Origin: Przewalskia tangutica
Lineage: Eukaryota; Streptophyta; Magnoliopsida; Solanales; Solanaceae
NCBI GenBank assembly: GCA_029844215.1
Contig: CM056728.1
Span: forward strand, 930,001-994,000
Direction of reading: 5' to 3'
DNA: 64,000 nt
The notes beneath the pieces were generated by a model that searched no databases, was not told the origin of the DNA, and saw nothing but the letters and a program-made list of their open reading frames with translations. Positions 23,601-35,600 of this stretch are shown piece by piece. Within the stretch, counting starts at the first letter, position 1. Every line of letters begins with the position of its first letter. The translations under genes and the position numbers were made by a program.

Positions 23601-26600
23601 AGATTCCTAATTGTCCTCCATACTGAGACACCATAGGTGCTAAGCACTATGTTAGAACACCAGTGAACACTCTGCCCATATTTGTTGATAATTACTTCCT
23701 TCCAAAGTGCATGATCTTCACCAACAAACCTCCAAAGCCACTTTGTCAACAAGCATTTATTCTGAAGCCCCAAATTCCTGATACCAAATCCACCAGATTA
23801 TCTACTTAGCTGGACAGTTTGCCATTTCACCAAATGTGTACCTTTGCTCTCTTTGTTGCCCGACCATAGAAAATCTCTCCTCAATTTATCCAGTATTTCT
23901 TCCACCTTAGAAGGAATGGGGAATAAAGACATGCCATAAGTTGGCAATGAATCCAAAACTGAGTTAATTAGAGTAACCCTTCCTCCCAGAGATAGATACT
24001 GTGCTTTCCAGTTAGCAAGTTTCTTCTTAGTTTTTTCTACAATCCCATCCCAAATTTCCAACTCCTTATGTTTGTTGCCAAGAGGCATGCCCAGATAAGT
24101 TGTTGGAAAATTCTCAATTGTACATCCCAGAATATTGGCCAGACTTTGAATTTGTGGGACTTCTTTAATCGGAAAAAATGTTGCTCTTCCTCCAGTTAAC
24201 AGCTAGACCAGAAACATCCTCAAAGATCACCAAAATCATTCTGATAAAGCTAAGTTGTTCTGCATTAGCTTCACAAAAATAACAGCGTCATCTGCATAAA
24301 GCAAATGACTCTGGTCTTCGTTAGACTCAAAGGAGGAGACAGCGGGACAAATCTGCATCTCCTCACCTGCTTGATTGCCTATCCTGAAACCTTTTAACCA
24401 ACTGTTTTGAATAGCTACCCTCATCATATTGTTGAAGCCTTCCATTGTTAATACGAAGAGGAAAGGAGAAAGAGGATCTCCCTGTATGAGTCCTCTTTCT
24501 GAGGGAAAAACCCAGCAGGTTCTCCATTACCAGAATTGAGAACCTGACAGTTTTAATGCGAAAACCAATCCACTTCAACCACCTCTCACCAAATCCCATT
24601 TGTTTGAGAATATTGAGAAGGAAATCCTAATTGACATGGTCATACACTTTCTATGTATCTAGCTTGCACATGATCCATGGGTCTTCACCTCTGAGTCTAG
24701 AATCCACACATTCACTGTCTATGAGTGCTGCATCCATAATTTGTCTTCCTTTTATGAATGCCATTTGATGCTTATTGACTAGCCTGCTCACCACCCTCTT
24801 CAACCTCTCTGCTAGAAGTTTAGCAATAATTTTATAGAGTCCACCTATGAGACTTATAGGTCTAAAGTCTCTTAGTTCAGCAGCCCCTGTTTTCTTTGGA
24901 ATAAGTGCCACATAAGTAGCATTGAGACTTTTTTTCAAACACCTGATGAGCGTGAAAGTGTCTGATAGCATTCATAATATCATCTTGTAGCAGGTCCTGG
25001 AAATTCTGATAAAAGCTCATTGGGAACCCATCTGGGCCTGGAGCCTTATCACTGGCACAAAGTTTGATGCAATCCAGCACTTTATTTTCATCAAAATTGC
25101 CTTTGTAGCCATTCTTTTTCCTCCATGTTAATGCCTTCAACCCCTTGGAGTTTAAAATCAGGCCTCCAGTTTTCAGTTTCTTTATAGAGATTCGGGTAGA
25201 AACTGATGATTTCCCTTTTTATGTCTTCTGGATCTGAAACAGAAGTCCCATTCACTACTAGAGTATTAATATAGTTGAATCTCTTATGTGCTGTGGCAAT
25301 TCTATGAAAGTATTTGGTGTTCTTATCCCCCATGCTTGAGCCATTGCACTCTGGATCTCTGTCTCCAAACTATTTCCTCATTTTTGGATATTTCCTCAAA
25401 TTCCATGGATAAGTGGATCTTTTGAAGAAGCTCATCCTCAGATAGGATTCTCTGCTCTTGGATCTCTTTTAGGCTGGTTAACTGGTGCAAGACATCCGCC
25501 TTTTTCTGTTTCCACTTGTTCCTGTTCTCCAAACCCCATACCTTCAGTTTTATCTTACAGCATCTTCAACTTTGTGGCCAGAATAAATGAGCCTGTTCCA
25601 GTTACACAAAAAGAAGTCCACCATTGGACTTTATCTCTGTATCCTTCCACTCCCATCCACCATTGTTCAAATTTGAAGTAAGATTTCTTCAAATTTAGAA
25701 CTCCACAAGATAGCATTATAGGATTGTGATCTGAGCCTAGTCTAGGTAGAAGGTGTTGCTTGATCTGTGTAAAAAGTTCCTCCCACCGATGAGAATATAA
25801 AAATCTATCCTGGAAGCTGACATATGATCATCACCCCTTCTCCAAGTAAAAGATCCTACAAATAAAGGAGGATCAAAGAGCTCCATATCATTGATCCAGT
25901 CAGTGAATATTCAGTCATAGCCCCTGTAATTCTGTGACATTCTGACCTTTCATTTGGATATCTTTTGACATTGAAGTCACCTGAGACCACCCATGGGCCA
26001 TCACATAAACTCCCTATAGAGGCCAACTCCAACCAAAGCTCTCTTCTGATAATTATATCACAAGATGCATAGACTGCACTTAGAAACCAGGTGAGATCCT
26101 TGTTAATACCCTCAAATTTACATGTAATTACTTGATTAACAACCTCCACCAGTTCCCCTTTCCAATATCTTTTGTACCACATCACCACTATCCCACCACT
26201 TCTTCCTATAGCATCTAAATGTATCTCCCCCAGCCATCTATTGTGCCATAGTTGCTTGATCACTTGTGCCTCTGCCCAGTTTGGTCTCTACAAAAACATA
26301 AACATCAACCCGCCATTGTTGAATTAAACTCCTGACTAGACTCCTTTTGCTCTCCCTATTCACCCTTCACATTCCAAGAGAGAATTTTAACCTTCATTGA
26401 GTAATCAGAGGTATTATCCTCCCCCTATTTCTTGGTTCCCCGTCTTTGAACTTCACATGAAACTCCAGGTTTCTAAGCTCCTTTGGAATTGTGTTTTTGT
26501 TATTGTTATTGCCTTCATTAATCTCCTCTTCATTCTCCTGCCTCAGCAATCCCCTTTTCTGGTAAATTTTTAGGAAAAGCTCAAAAGTCACTTTGTCACA

Positions 26601-29600
26601 TCCCTCAAACGCAGCGCCAAATATTTGACTAAGTCTGATAGACTGCACCCATAGTGAAGCTCTATCTTCAATAGCTTGCTCTGTTAAGGAATCATTAATT
26701 TGGAGAGGAAGAGGATTATCATCAAATATCATCTGCCCATTAGAGTTCTCACCATGGTGAACTCCTCCCCTGACACCGCCTTCATAATAATCACCAGATG
26801 TTGTATCTGCTAGCCCGACCACTTGCAAACCAAAATCATTATAATCCAAACCCTTGCTTCCCCCAATACCTATCTGTTCCACTAATTCCACTAATTGAAG
26901 GGACTCTGTCGCCATAATAAGTGTTTCCAGCTCCTCCCAAGGAAGAGTCGAGCTTGAAGTCGTTTGCATGTTGTCATTGTCTTCAAAAATTTGATTGACA
27001 AAAGGTTCAACACTTAAAGCCTCTGTGGAGTCCTTTTCTTTTGGTTTGGCTGGAATTGGGCTACAACATGCCCATTGCAGTTCTTGCAATTAAAAAGGCC
27101 CAACCCCTTTTCAATCAATTCTTGGCCCACATTTCTAATAAGAGTGGCCATGTGACTCTCAGTAATGAGCACGTGGTCCCCTTTGTCCTTTGGGTCTGTA
27201 TAAGCTCCGTTTGGTATAGGAGTCGAGCTTTTATCAAAAAGTTGTTAGGTGTTTGGTTGCCAATCAAAAAAGCACTTTTGTACAAAAAAACAAAAAAATT
27301 TAGAGCCAAAAGAAGCTCTACTCCAAAAAGCCCAAATTTTGGGCTTTTGGAATAAGTGCTTATTTTAAAATAAGCTCTACTCCTATTTTAATATAAGCTC
27401 AACCAAACACCTCTCAATATTTTAATAAGTGCTTATTTAAAAAAGAAGCACTTATGAGCTTAAAATAAGCTCAACCAAACACACACTAACTCTTTACTTT
27501 TTTGCCGAAAACTCTCAGCAGTCTCGATCACTAGCTCCATATCTCGAGGAACAGCCTGTCTTTTTTCCAACATCGTACTGACACCTCGATTTTGATGCTC
27601 ACCTTCCTCCAATTTTTTGAATCTGGCCGGAGCTTCACACCAGGCCGGCAATGAGAAAACAAAATTGCCGTCATTGACTTCAACATGTGATGGTATTTTT
27701 TCCATCGGCCCCTTTACCCGCAAACGAGCCCACCTCAGATGGTTTTTCAATTGAGTTTCCTCCGCTTCGATCCACCCACCACATTGCTCGCCTATTTCTT
27801 TCATCACCTTGTCAGACCGGAGCTGTAATGGGAGCCCTAGAATGCGAACCCAGAACCAATCAAATTGCACATGCTCTGGAATAGCTCCACTCGTGGGTGA
27901 CCACAATCCAGCTGCAACTGATGATTCTTCCTCTTCCTATCACCCAATAATATGTGTTCTGCGTCCCTTCTTGACTGGAACTCAAACAAGAATTGGATCC
28001 CGTTCATATCAAAGGCCCGAAGATTGTGAATCCCTCTCCAAGTTTGTTGGGCCCAACGTCTGGCGTCGTTGCGGGTGGGTATTTTGTCACAGTCGGGGAA
28101 TCTGCCTACCCGACTTCTTCCCAGAGGATCTCTGTCTTCAAGGGCTTTGTTCACTGGATTCTGGGCTGCCGATGTGTGGTGTTCATTTAGAGACCACATT
28201 GCATCCGTATAGCTCCCCTCTCCCCTTAGTTCCATAGTAATAGCTTCCCCTCTACTTGTGTTCAGATTTTCTATTAATGAAGATGTCAATTTTTGAAGTG
28301 AGCCCCCCCCCCCTCTCATTAAAAGCGTTTTACGGAAGAATGATCACAGATCTCGCATCACCATTAACCATAATAACCGACACAAATCTGCCATATTTAT
28401 TGAACTTTAAGGAGCAATAAATGTAGGCAGACAGGTCTCTGCAATTCCTGGATTTAAAGGTTTTGCCTTTAATATCAGATGCGTCTTTAAGCCTTCTGCA
28501 CAGCCACACAAGTGCCCCTCCACTCAGCTTCATCCTTCTCATGTAGAGTCTAGCACTCTCCACCCATTCATACCAAATTTCAGAAGAAGATTTGGTCTCA
28601 GTAAGGTCATATGACTTCCCCCTAGTCTGAAATAAATTCTATTCTCCATGAAAAGCAGAAAGGATGGAAAAAGGAAAGGGACTGTTCTGATGAAGAAAGT
28701 TCACCGGAAAGAAGATCCCCAAAGGCCAGAAAGCCCTTAAGGAGATGTCACCAGAGTCTCTCTGGAAAACATCGTCGCCGGTAGGGGTGCACAATTTTCG
28801 GTCCGGACCGAAAAATCGGACCGGACCGACCCTCTTTGGACCGGACCGAACCGGACCGAGATTATCGGTCCGGTCTTCGGTCCTTTAAAAATCTTGTTTC
28901 GGTTTTCGGTCCGGTCCGGTCCGGTCCAGGGTCGGTCCGGTCCGGACCGAATTTTTTAATTTTTTTTTTATAATATATATAATTTATATAATTCCTAATA
29001 TATATAATATATTTAATATATATAATTCCTAATTTTCTAAATTCCTTCCTAATATATATAATTCCTAATTTTCTAAATTCCTAATATATATAATTCCTAA
29101 TATATATATAATATAATTCCTAATATATATAATTCCTAATTTTCTAAATTCCTAATATATAATATATATATAATTCCGGGTCGGGTTCCGGGACCCGTTT
29201 TTTTTTTAAATTGAATTTCCAATACTGAAATTGACATTCTCGGACGCGGTGCCACGCAATTTTTACGTTGAAATATATTGTACATCGCGAGATATTTAGA
29301 TTTGAAAATGGGAAAAACGTAACGATTTGGGGAAAAAGAGAAATTGAGGGGCAAGATGGACGTTTTTGGAGAAATCGGAGGAATCAAACCGCTTACGCAG
29401 TTTGGCCACCCCCGTATCGAAAAAATACGCGAAATCAAATTTTTTTTAGGTAAAACGGACGTCCGAGCGCAAAGTTATGACCGTATAAAGTTTGATCAAT
29501 TTACAACCTATATTTCATATGTCAATACGTCCGGGGGCTGGCTGGGGGGGCTGGGGGGGGGGGCTGCCTGGGGGGTTGGGGCTGGGGCCTGGGGGGGGAT

Positions 29601-32600
29601 TCGGTCCAGTAGACCGGACCGGACCGAAATTGACCCGGACCGGACCGGACCGAGAAATTCGGTCCGGTCTTCGGTCTGGAGAATCCGTTGGTTCGGTCCT
29701 CGGTCCGGTACGGTCCGGTTTTGACCCTTTGTGCACCGGAGAAGGAAGGTGGTCGGAATTTTCTGGGTTGTTTCGGAGGATAGGTAATTTGCTTTTCGAA
29801 GGGGTAAAGTTCAGAAAAGGTGTTCTTTGTGGAGGACAGATGTGGACAAAGGTTGGGGAAAGGTCTGGAGGAGATTTGAGGAGAGAGAAGGTCGAAAACA
29901 ATGGCTGGGTCATATTGGAAAAGGGGTTGGGTCAGTCAGAGCAACATCGAGGAGAGAGAGAGAGAGACGGAGAAAGTTGATTTAGGGCTTACCTCGAACT
30001 GCGTGCCTGAGAGCATTTCGTCATTGCATTGATTCTTGACTGGAACTTTTACTGTCATTATTGAGTCCATGTATAATTAACTATGTCTGGATCCCAATTT
30101 AGTTGGTGTTGGATATATGAGTCCCCGTTCATAGTTAGACTATGTTTATGCTTCCGCTGGTTATGCTTCAAGCTCACATAGGCGGAGTTAAGTCAAAGAC
30201 ACATTTTTGCTTGCACCCGCAGGGAAATAAATATGTTATTCTTGACATTGCTTTTGTGGAGGATACAATGACATCTGTTATATCTAATCTAAATTCGGTT
30301 TAAGAAGGGGATTTAGAGAAACACTTGAATTTGCACTGGTGAAGAGAGACATGACATTGTATTGATTCTTGACTAGAGCTTTTACTGTCATTATTGAGTC
30401 AACGTTTCTTGTTTATATTTTCTATTAAAGTGTGTGTTTGCATATGTTCCTGTAAGATGGTTAGAAAGAGAATTGGCTATAAAGAAGAGCTTAAATTTGC
30501 AGTTGTGAAGAGATATAATTGGCTTTTCACTGTATCCCACACTGTGTACTCATTCTTGACTATGATTTCTGTCTATATTTGAGTCAAATTTTGTTGATGA
30601 TATTTTTCTCTGTTAATGTGGGTGCTCGAGTCTGCATATATTCCTGTGAGATGGTTAGACTCCATTCACGCAGGAGCTTTGTTGTTTTGCAATGCTTTCA
30701 TGGAAGGACACAGACAATTGTTATATCTGATCGAATTTGGATTGATAACGGGTTATAGAGAAGTGATTTTATTTGCAGTGGCAAAAGGAGATATAACCTG
30801 TTTAATAATTGCCCTCTAAAGATTGATTCTCGACTAGGAAGTTCCTATTCTAGTCAAGTTTTCTTCTTTGTATTATTCTCTGTTAATGGGGGTGCTCAAG
30901 TTTGCATATGCTCTTGTAAGAAAATTAAACTGCACTATTGCAGGAGCTAAGGTTATATGGCAAGGAAAAAGGTTGGTGCCCGTACTTTTTGGCGCGGCAT
31001 ATGGTGCAGCAGGCAAATGTTGTGGTTTATAGCTACCAATATCTGCTAGATCCCAAGGTTGCTGGTATCATATCAAAGGAGATGGAGAGAGAGTGTGTCG
31101 TAGTGTTTGATGAGGCCCATAATATAGATAATGTATGTATTGAGGCACTTAGTGTCAGTGTGAGGAAGCAGACACTTGAAGGGGCAACAAGGAACCTCGG
31201 TAGGATGTCTCAGGAAATTGAAAGGTAAATCTTCTGTTAGGTAAGCTGCTTATGAATGCTACTAGGTATCATCATGCACCTGGAACACTAAGTTCGCATG
31301 CTGATGGTCTTTGTTTTGTATCACCCACAGCATTAAAGAACTTGTTCTATATTGTCATGTTGATTTTAGTGATTATCTTCCTGGACATTTTGTGTCCAGA
31401 CATCCCTTTATGTTGAACCATGGTTTGCATATTCTTACGTATGCAATATGCAAATAGAAGTATAAATTTGCTAATACCATTCGAGTTCCTTTTTATACTG
31501 TAGTTTTTAGGGTAGGTTTTTTGCATATTTGAAATACCATGGAGATTGTTCAGTCTGTATATTATGATGTTATCATCTTATTATAACCCCTTACCCATAA
31601 GCCCCAAAAATGAAAATCACATAAAAAAGAAAAGAAGTCAAGAGAAGGAAAAGGAGTGTTAAAGACCCATGTTTGGCTAACATCTTGCATGGTAGGAAGG
31701 CTGAAGGACACTGATGCTGGTCGATTGCGAGCAGAGTATAGTCGTCTTGTTGAGGGTCTAGCACAAAGACTGCCTGGTATGTTTGATTAAACTGTTTGTG
31801 TACTTCTAATCTTGCGCTAATAATATCAACCAAGGTCTTTGCTCATCTATCGTCTTTGTACAGCTCAGGATGTATGGCTTGCTAACCCTGCCTTGCCTGA
31901 TGACATTATGAAGGAAGCAGTGCCAGGAAATATAAGGAAAGCAGAGCACTTCTTGTCTGTTTTGCGAAGATTTGTTCAGTATCTTCAAGGGCGTCTAGAG
32001 ACTGACAATGTGGAAAAGGAGGGTCCTGTTGCCTTTGTTGCTTCTATTAATACACAAGTTGGAATCGACCAGAAGATGTTAAAATTTTGTTATGATAGGC
32101 TTCACTCCCTTATGTCAACCCTGGAGATAACTGATACAGATGAGTTTCTGCATATACAAACTGTTTGTGACCTTGCCACGTTGGTAGGGACGTACTCTCG
32201 GGGCTTTTCCATTATAATTGAACCATTTGACGAGAGGATGCCACATATTCCTGATCCTGTCCTTCAGGTGCATGTTTGCTTCTCCTGGGGCACCTATGGA
32301 CATATGTCTTACAATACCTCTTACTAGTCTAAGTTTGTGATTTATCTGTGTGGAGTTAAATAATCTGTATGGTAGATTATTGTTATTAGTTTCCTCAGAA
32401 CATTTTGTCATTCAGATGTTGGATTTTCGAGTGCGGTGGTTCTGTTATTTGTTCTCAGACACTATTTTGATCCCTCTTACCTGAGTGTGGATTCCATTTG
32501 TCTTCCTTTAATTAATCTTTTTCTAATGATTGCCTCTAATTAGTCTAATCGCAGTCCATATGTTTCGTAATGAAAATCTGTCTCTAAGAACATTGCTGTA

Positions 32601-35600
32601 TTATCTCGAAATGCATTGTACCGTGAAGATGTCGTAGTTGCCATTGGTAATCTTTAGCTGTTTTACCATTAGTGTTCAATTTTCTTACCTCAGAAATATT
32701 TTGGCATGCCAGCTTACCTGTCACGACGCGTCTCTTGCCATAAAGCCCGTTTTTGAACGATTCCAGTCTGTTGTGATTACCTCCGGGACCCTCAGTCCAA
32801 TTGATCTCTATCCGCGTCTTCTCAATTTTAATCCTGTAGTTAGTCGAAGCTTCAAGATGTCATTGACAAGGGACTGCATATGCCCAATGGTCCTTACGCG
32901 GGGAAGGTATTTGACTAGCTGTTGACCCTATGACTATACTAATCTCAACCCCCAACCTACTCAGAAGATGCGGATGAAAAGGAGAGAGCATAGTGTTTCT
33001 TAGCTTGATTATGTTGAAGAATTTGGTACATGTAATCTGTTTTGTATTTCTTTTAATTGCAGTGATCAGCTTCCTGTAAGCACTAAGTATGACCTGAGAA
33101 GCGATCCGGGCGTCGAGAAAAATTATGGGAAGCTTTTGCTAGAAATGGTTTCTGTTGTTCCAGATGGGGTTGTCTGTTTTTTTGTCAGTTACTCTTATAT
33201 GGACGGAATCGTCAATAGTTGGCATGAATCAGGAATATTAAAGGTGCTACTATACCTTTATTTTGTTCTGCTCTCAACATTCAGATAAACCACTCTTTTC
33301 CGTGAACTAATTGAGAACGTTTAATGCTTAACAACAATGGCCTTATCACACATGTGGCTACTTCTCTCTATTGTTTTTTCTTATCATCATTACATGATGC
33401 AGGATATAATGCAACATAAACTCGTATTTATCGAGACCCAGGATGTTGTAGAGACTACATTGGCTTTGGATAATTATCGCAGGGCTTGTGATAGTGGGAG
33501 GGGTGCGGTTTTCTTCTCAGTTGCTAGGTGAATCTTTTTTTGAGTTTATGCATTTAACAATTTTGTATTTCCATGCCTTGTTTCTTCTATGCCAAACACA
33601 AATTACCAGTCTTAAATTTTCTTGCAAATGTGCAAGTGACTAGTGAGTGATTCAGTTGTTTCAGGTTTGAACATGTACTAAATGCTTTGGATTTGAAATT
33701 CTCTTTTTGAATGTAATAGAGATAAGTGATGAGGTTTTAATATTTTGAGTTCTAGACCTAGTTCTTTGTTATTGTCTATGCCTGACGAGCTTCCAAAGCT
33801 AATTGGCTAGGTTTATTGCCAAATGAGGATACCTGATTTGTTCAAAATTTCTCTTTAAATTGGAAGACAAACTTTTAGGTTACCTTGGCTAAGTTTGCCA
33901 TGTTGTAACAGACACATGAATTAAATTGGCTCAAGTCATTGCTTCAACTATGAGAACTCTTTTGTAGTTTTCTTTCTCAGTTCATATGCCCTGGTAGACC
34001 ATTTTTGTTTGATATAATTCACACGTGTTAAGATACTTTCTTTCTCCTAACTTTACCATTCTGTTCCTTTACCATCATAAAAACTAGGGGGTCAGCATTT
34101 CATTTGTTTCTGCCGGTTTTCGTTAATTCCGTTCAGCATCTGAATTAATTCCAACTTCCGAAAATGGGAAATTGATGTTTGAACAAAAAACGAGGTCGAA
34201 CCAGTTTCAAGTTTTTTGCGTCTGGTTTGGTTTTCTTTTTGGCCTTAATCTATTTTTGGGTTTTGCATCTTCTCTCTCTCCTTTTGCTTTGTTTTTGTTT
34301 TGTTTTACTGCTTCAATTAGACAATTACAAATAAAGCTGCACAAAACCTAAGGCAACTCTCTGCTATGCATCTATATGTATCTGTTAACGGTAAAAAGAA
34401 TTTCAAACTGATACTAGACTGGAAGTTCAATATTTTGAAAATGAAATCAAAATTGACCAAGTAAAGAAAAAATGAAACAGAAAACCAAATTTCATTTTGA
34501 TTGGTTGTTTCAGTAAACTGTATAATGTGCACTTCTTGAAGAAAGCTTTTATTATGTAATTATTCTTAGCTCAAATTTCTGAGAAGATTCAGCCTTTACA
34601 TGATTACTTCCTATTTTACAGTGCGTTGTGTTTCCTTAAAGGGAAAATGCCTGTTGGTGATGTAGTTTTAGTCATTTCTTATACTGAACAGTAGTGATCC
34701 CTCTCTCTACAAGAGAAATTCAGAAAGTTGTGAATGGGTTGCCATTTATATACTAGGAAGTTGTTTAACTTGTAAAGAGAATTGTTAGTTTGAAAGAGAA
34801 TTTTGCAAGGTTTCTTGAGTAGTTGGTACAGAGTTTATGTCAATTGTAAATATCAATTTTAGCAGCAACGAGGATGTGAAAGGAAGTGTAAAATTGATAT
34901 GGTATATCCTATTGACATTGGACTTAACAATGCCTGTGTGTTTCCTGTGCAGGGGAAAAGTGGCTGAAGGTATAGACTTTGATAGACACTATGGCAGGCT
35001 TGTTATCATGTTTGGTGTTCCATTCCAATACACGCTTAGCAGGTATTATCACTGTCTTATGCTTCACTGATCTAATGATGAAATAGTGTTTCTCTTTTAA
35101 TGAGAGGGAAGCTGCAAAGGAACGTCCTTTGATGTAATATTGAAATGATGTAGTCTCTTTTTAATCAGAGAATCTACTCTCGGATAGAGACGGATAGGGA
35201 CGCGTGAACTCAATTTTCTTATACTATAAATTGCACCTTGACCTGTGTTTAAATTACAGAATATTGCTTGCACGATTGGAGTATCTGAGGGAGACTTTCC
35301 AGATAAAAGAGGGCGATTTTCTAACTTTTGATGCTTTGGTACTTCCAGACTCGGTCAAGTCCTTATAATAGTTGTTTATGACTTTGTTCTGCTTTAATTA
35401 TTTACCATTATTTTCAGAGGCAAGCTGCTCAATGTGTGGGCCGAGTTATCCGTTCAAAGGCAGATTATGGCATGATGATTTTTGCTGACAAAAGGTTTGC
35501 TTCTTTGTCTGAGTCGGTTGTATAGTGGAGTATTAATAGAGAAACAACTAGGAAGTCGAACAAAATTTAGAAAAGATGCACAAGCAACATGTGATATGTC

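Larger units (their letters stand above)
28782..29737. mobile_element. Non-autonomous hAT-like element nested in L1 5' UTR
   Basis: The left end TAGGGGTGCACAA (28782) and right end TTTGTGCACC (29728-29737) are inverted. Both ends carry many CCGGACCG/CGGTCCGG subterminal motifs (28800-28950 and 29612-29720). No transposase is present. The L1 5' UTR resumes on both sides. The 8 bp duplication expected for hAT is not clear at the right end. Confidence 0.65.
22631..30020 (-). mobile_element. Near-full-length L1 LINE, antisense in XPD intron 1
   Basis: Flanked by a perfect 14 bp target-site duplication TCATTGCATTGATT at 22617-22630 and 30021-30034. A short poly(A), seen as a T run after 22628, sits at the left and marks minus orientation. 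From right to left: 5' UTR (30020-28650), ORF1, ORF2 with endonuclease, RT and C-terminal zinc finger. Nested insertions lie at 27190-27490 and 28782-29737, so the L1 itself is about 6.1 kb. Both ORFs are broken. Confidence 0.92.

Noticed and set aside
29515..29980. Pro/Gly-rich ORFs on both strands around the G-rich tract
   Set aside because: Low-complexity translation of G runs and CCGGACCG motifs inside a transposable element; no domain.
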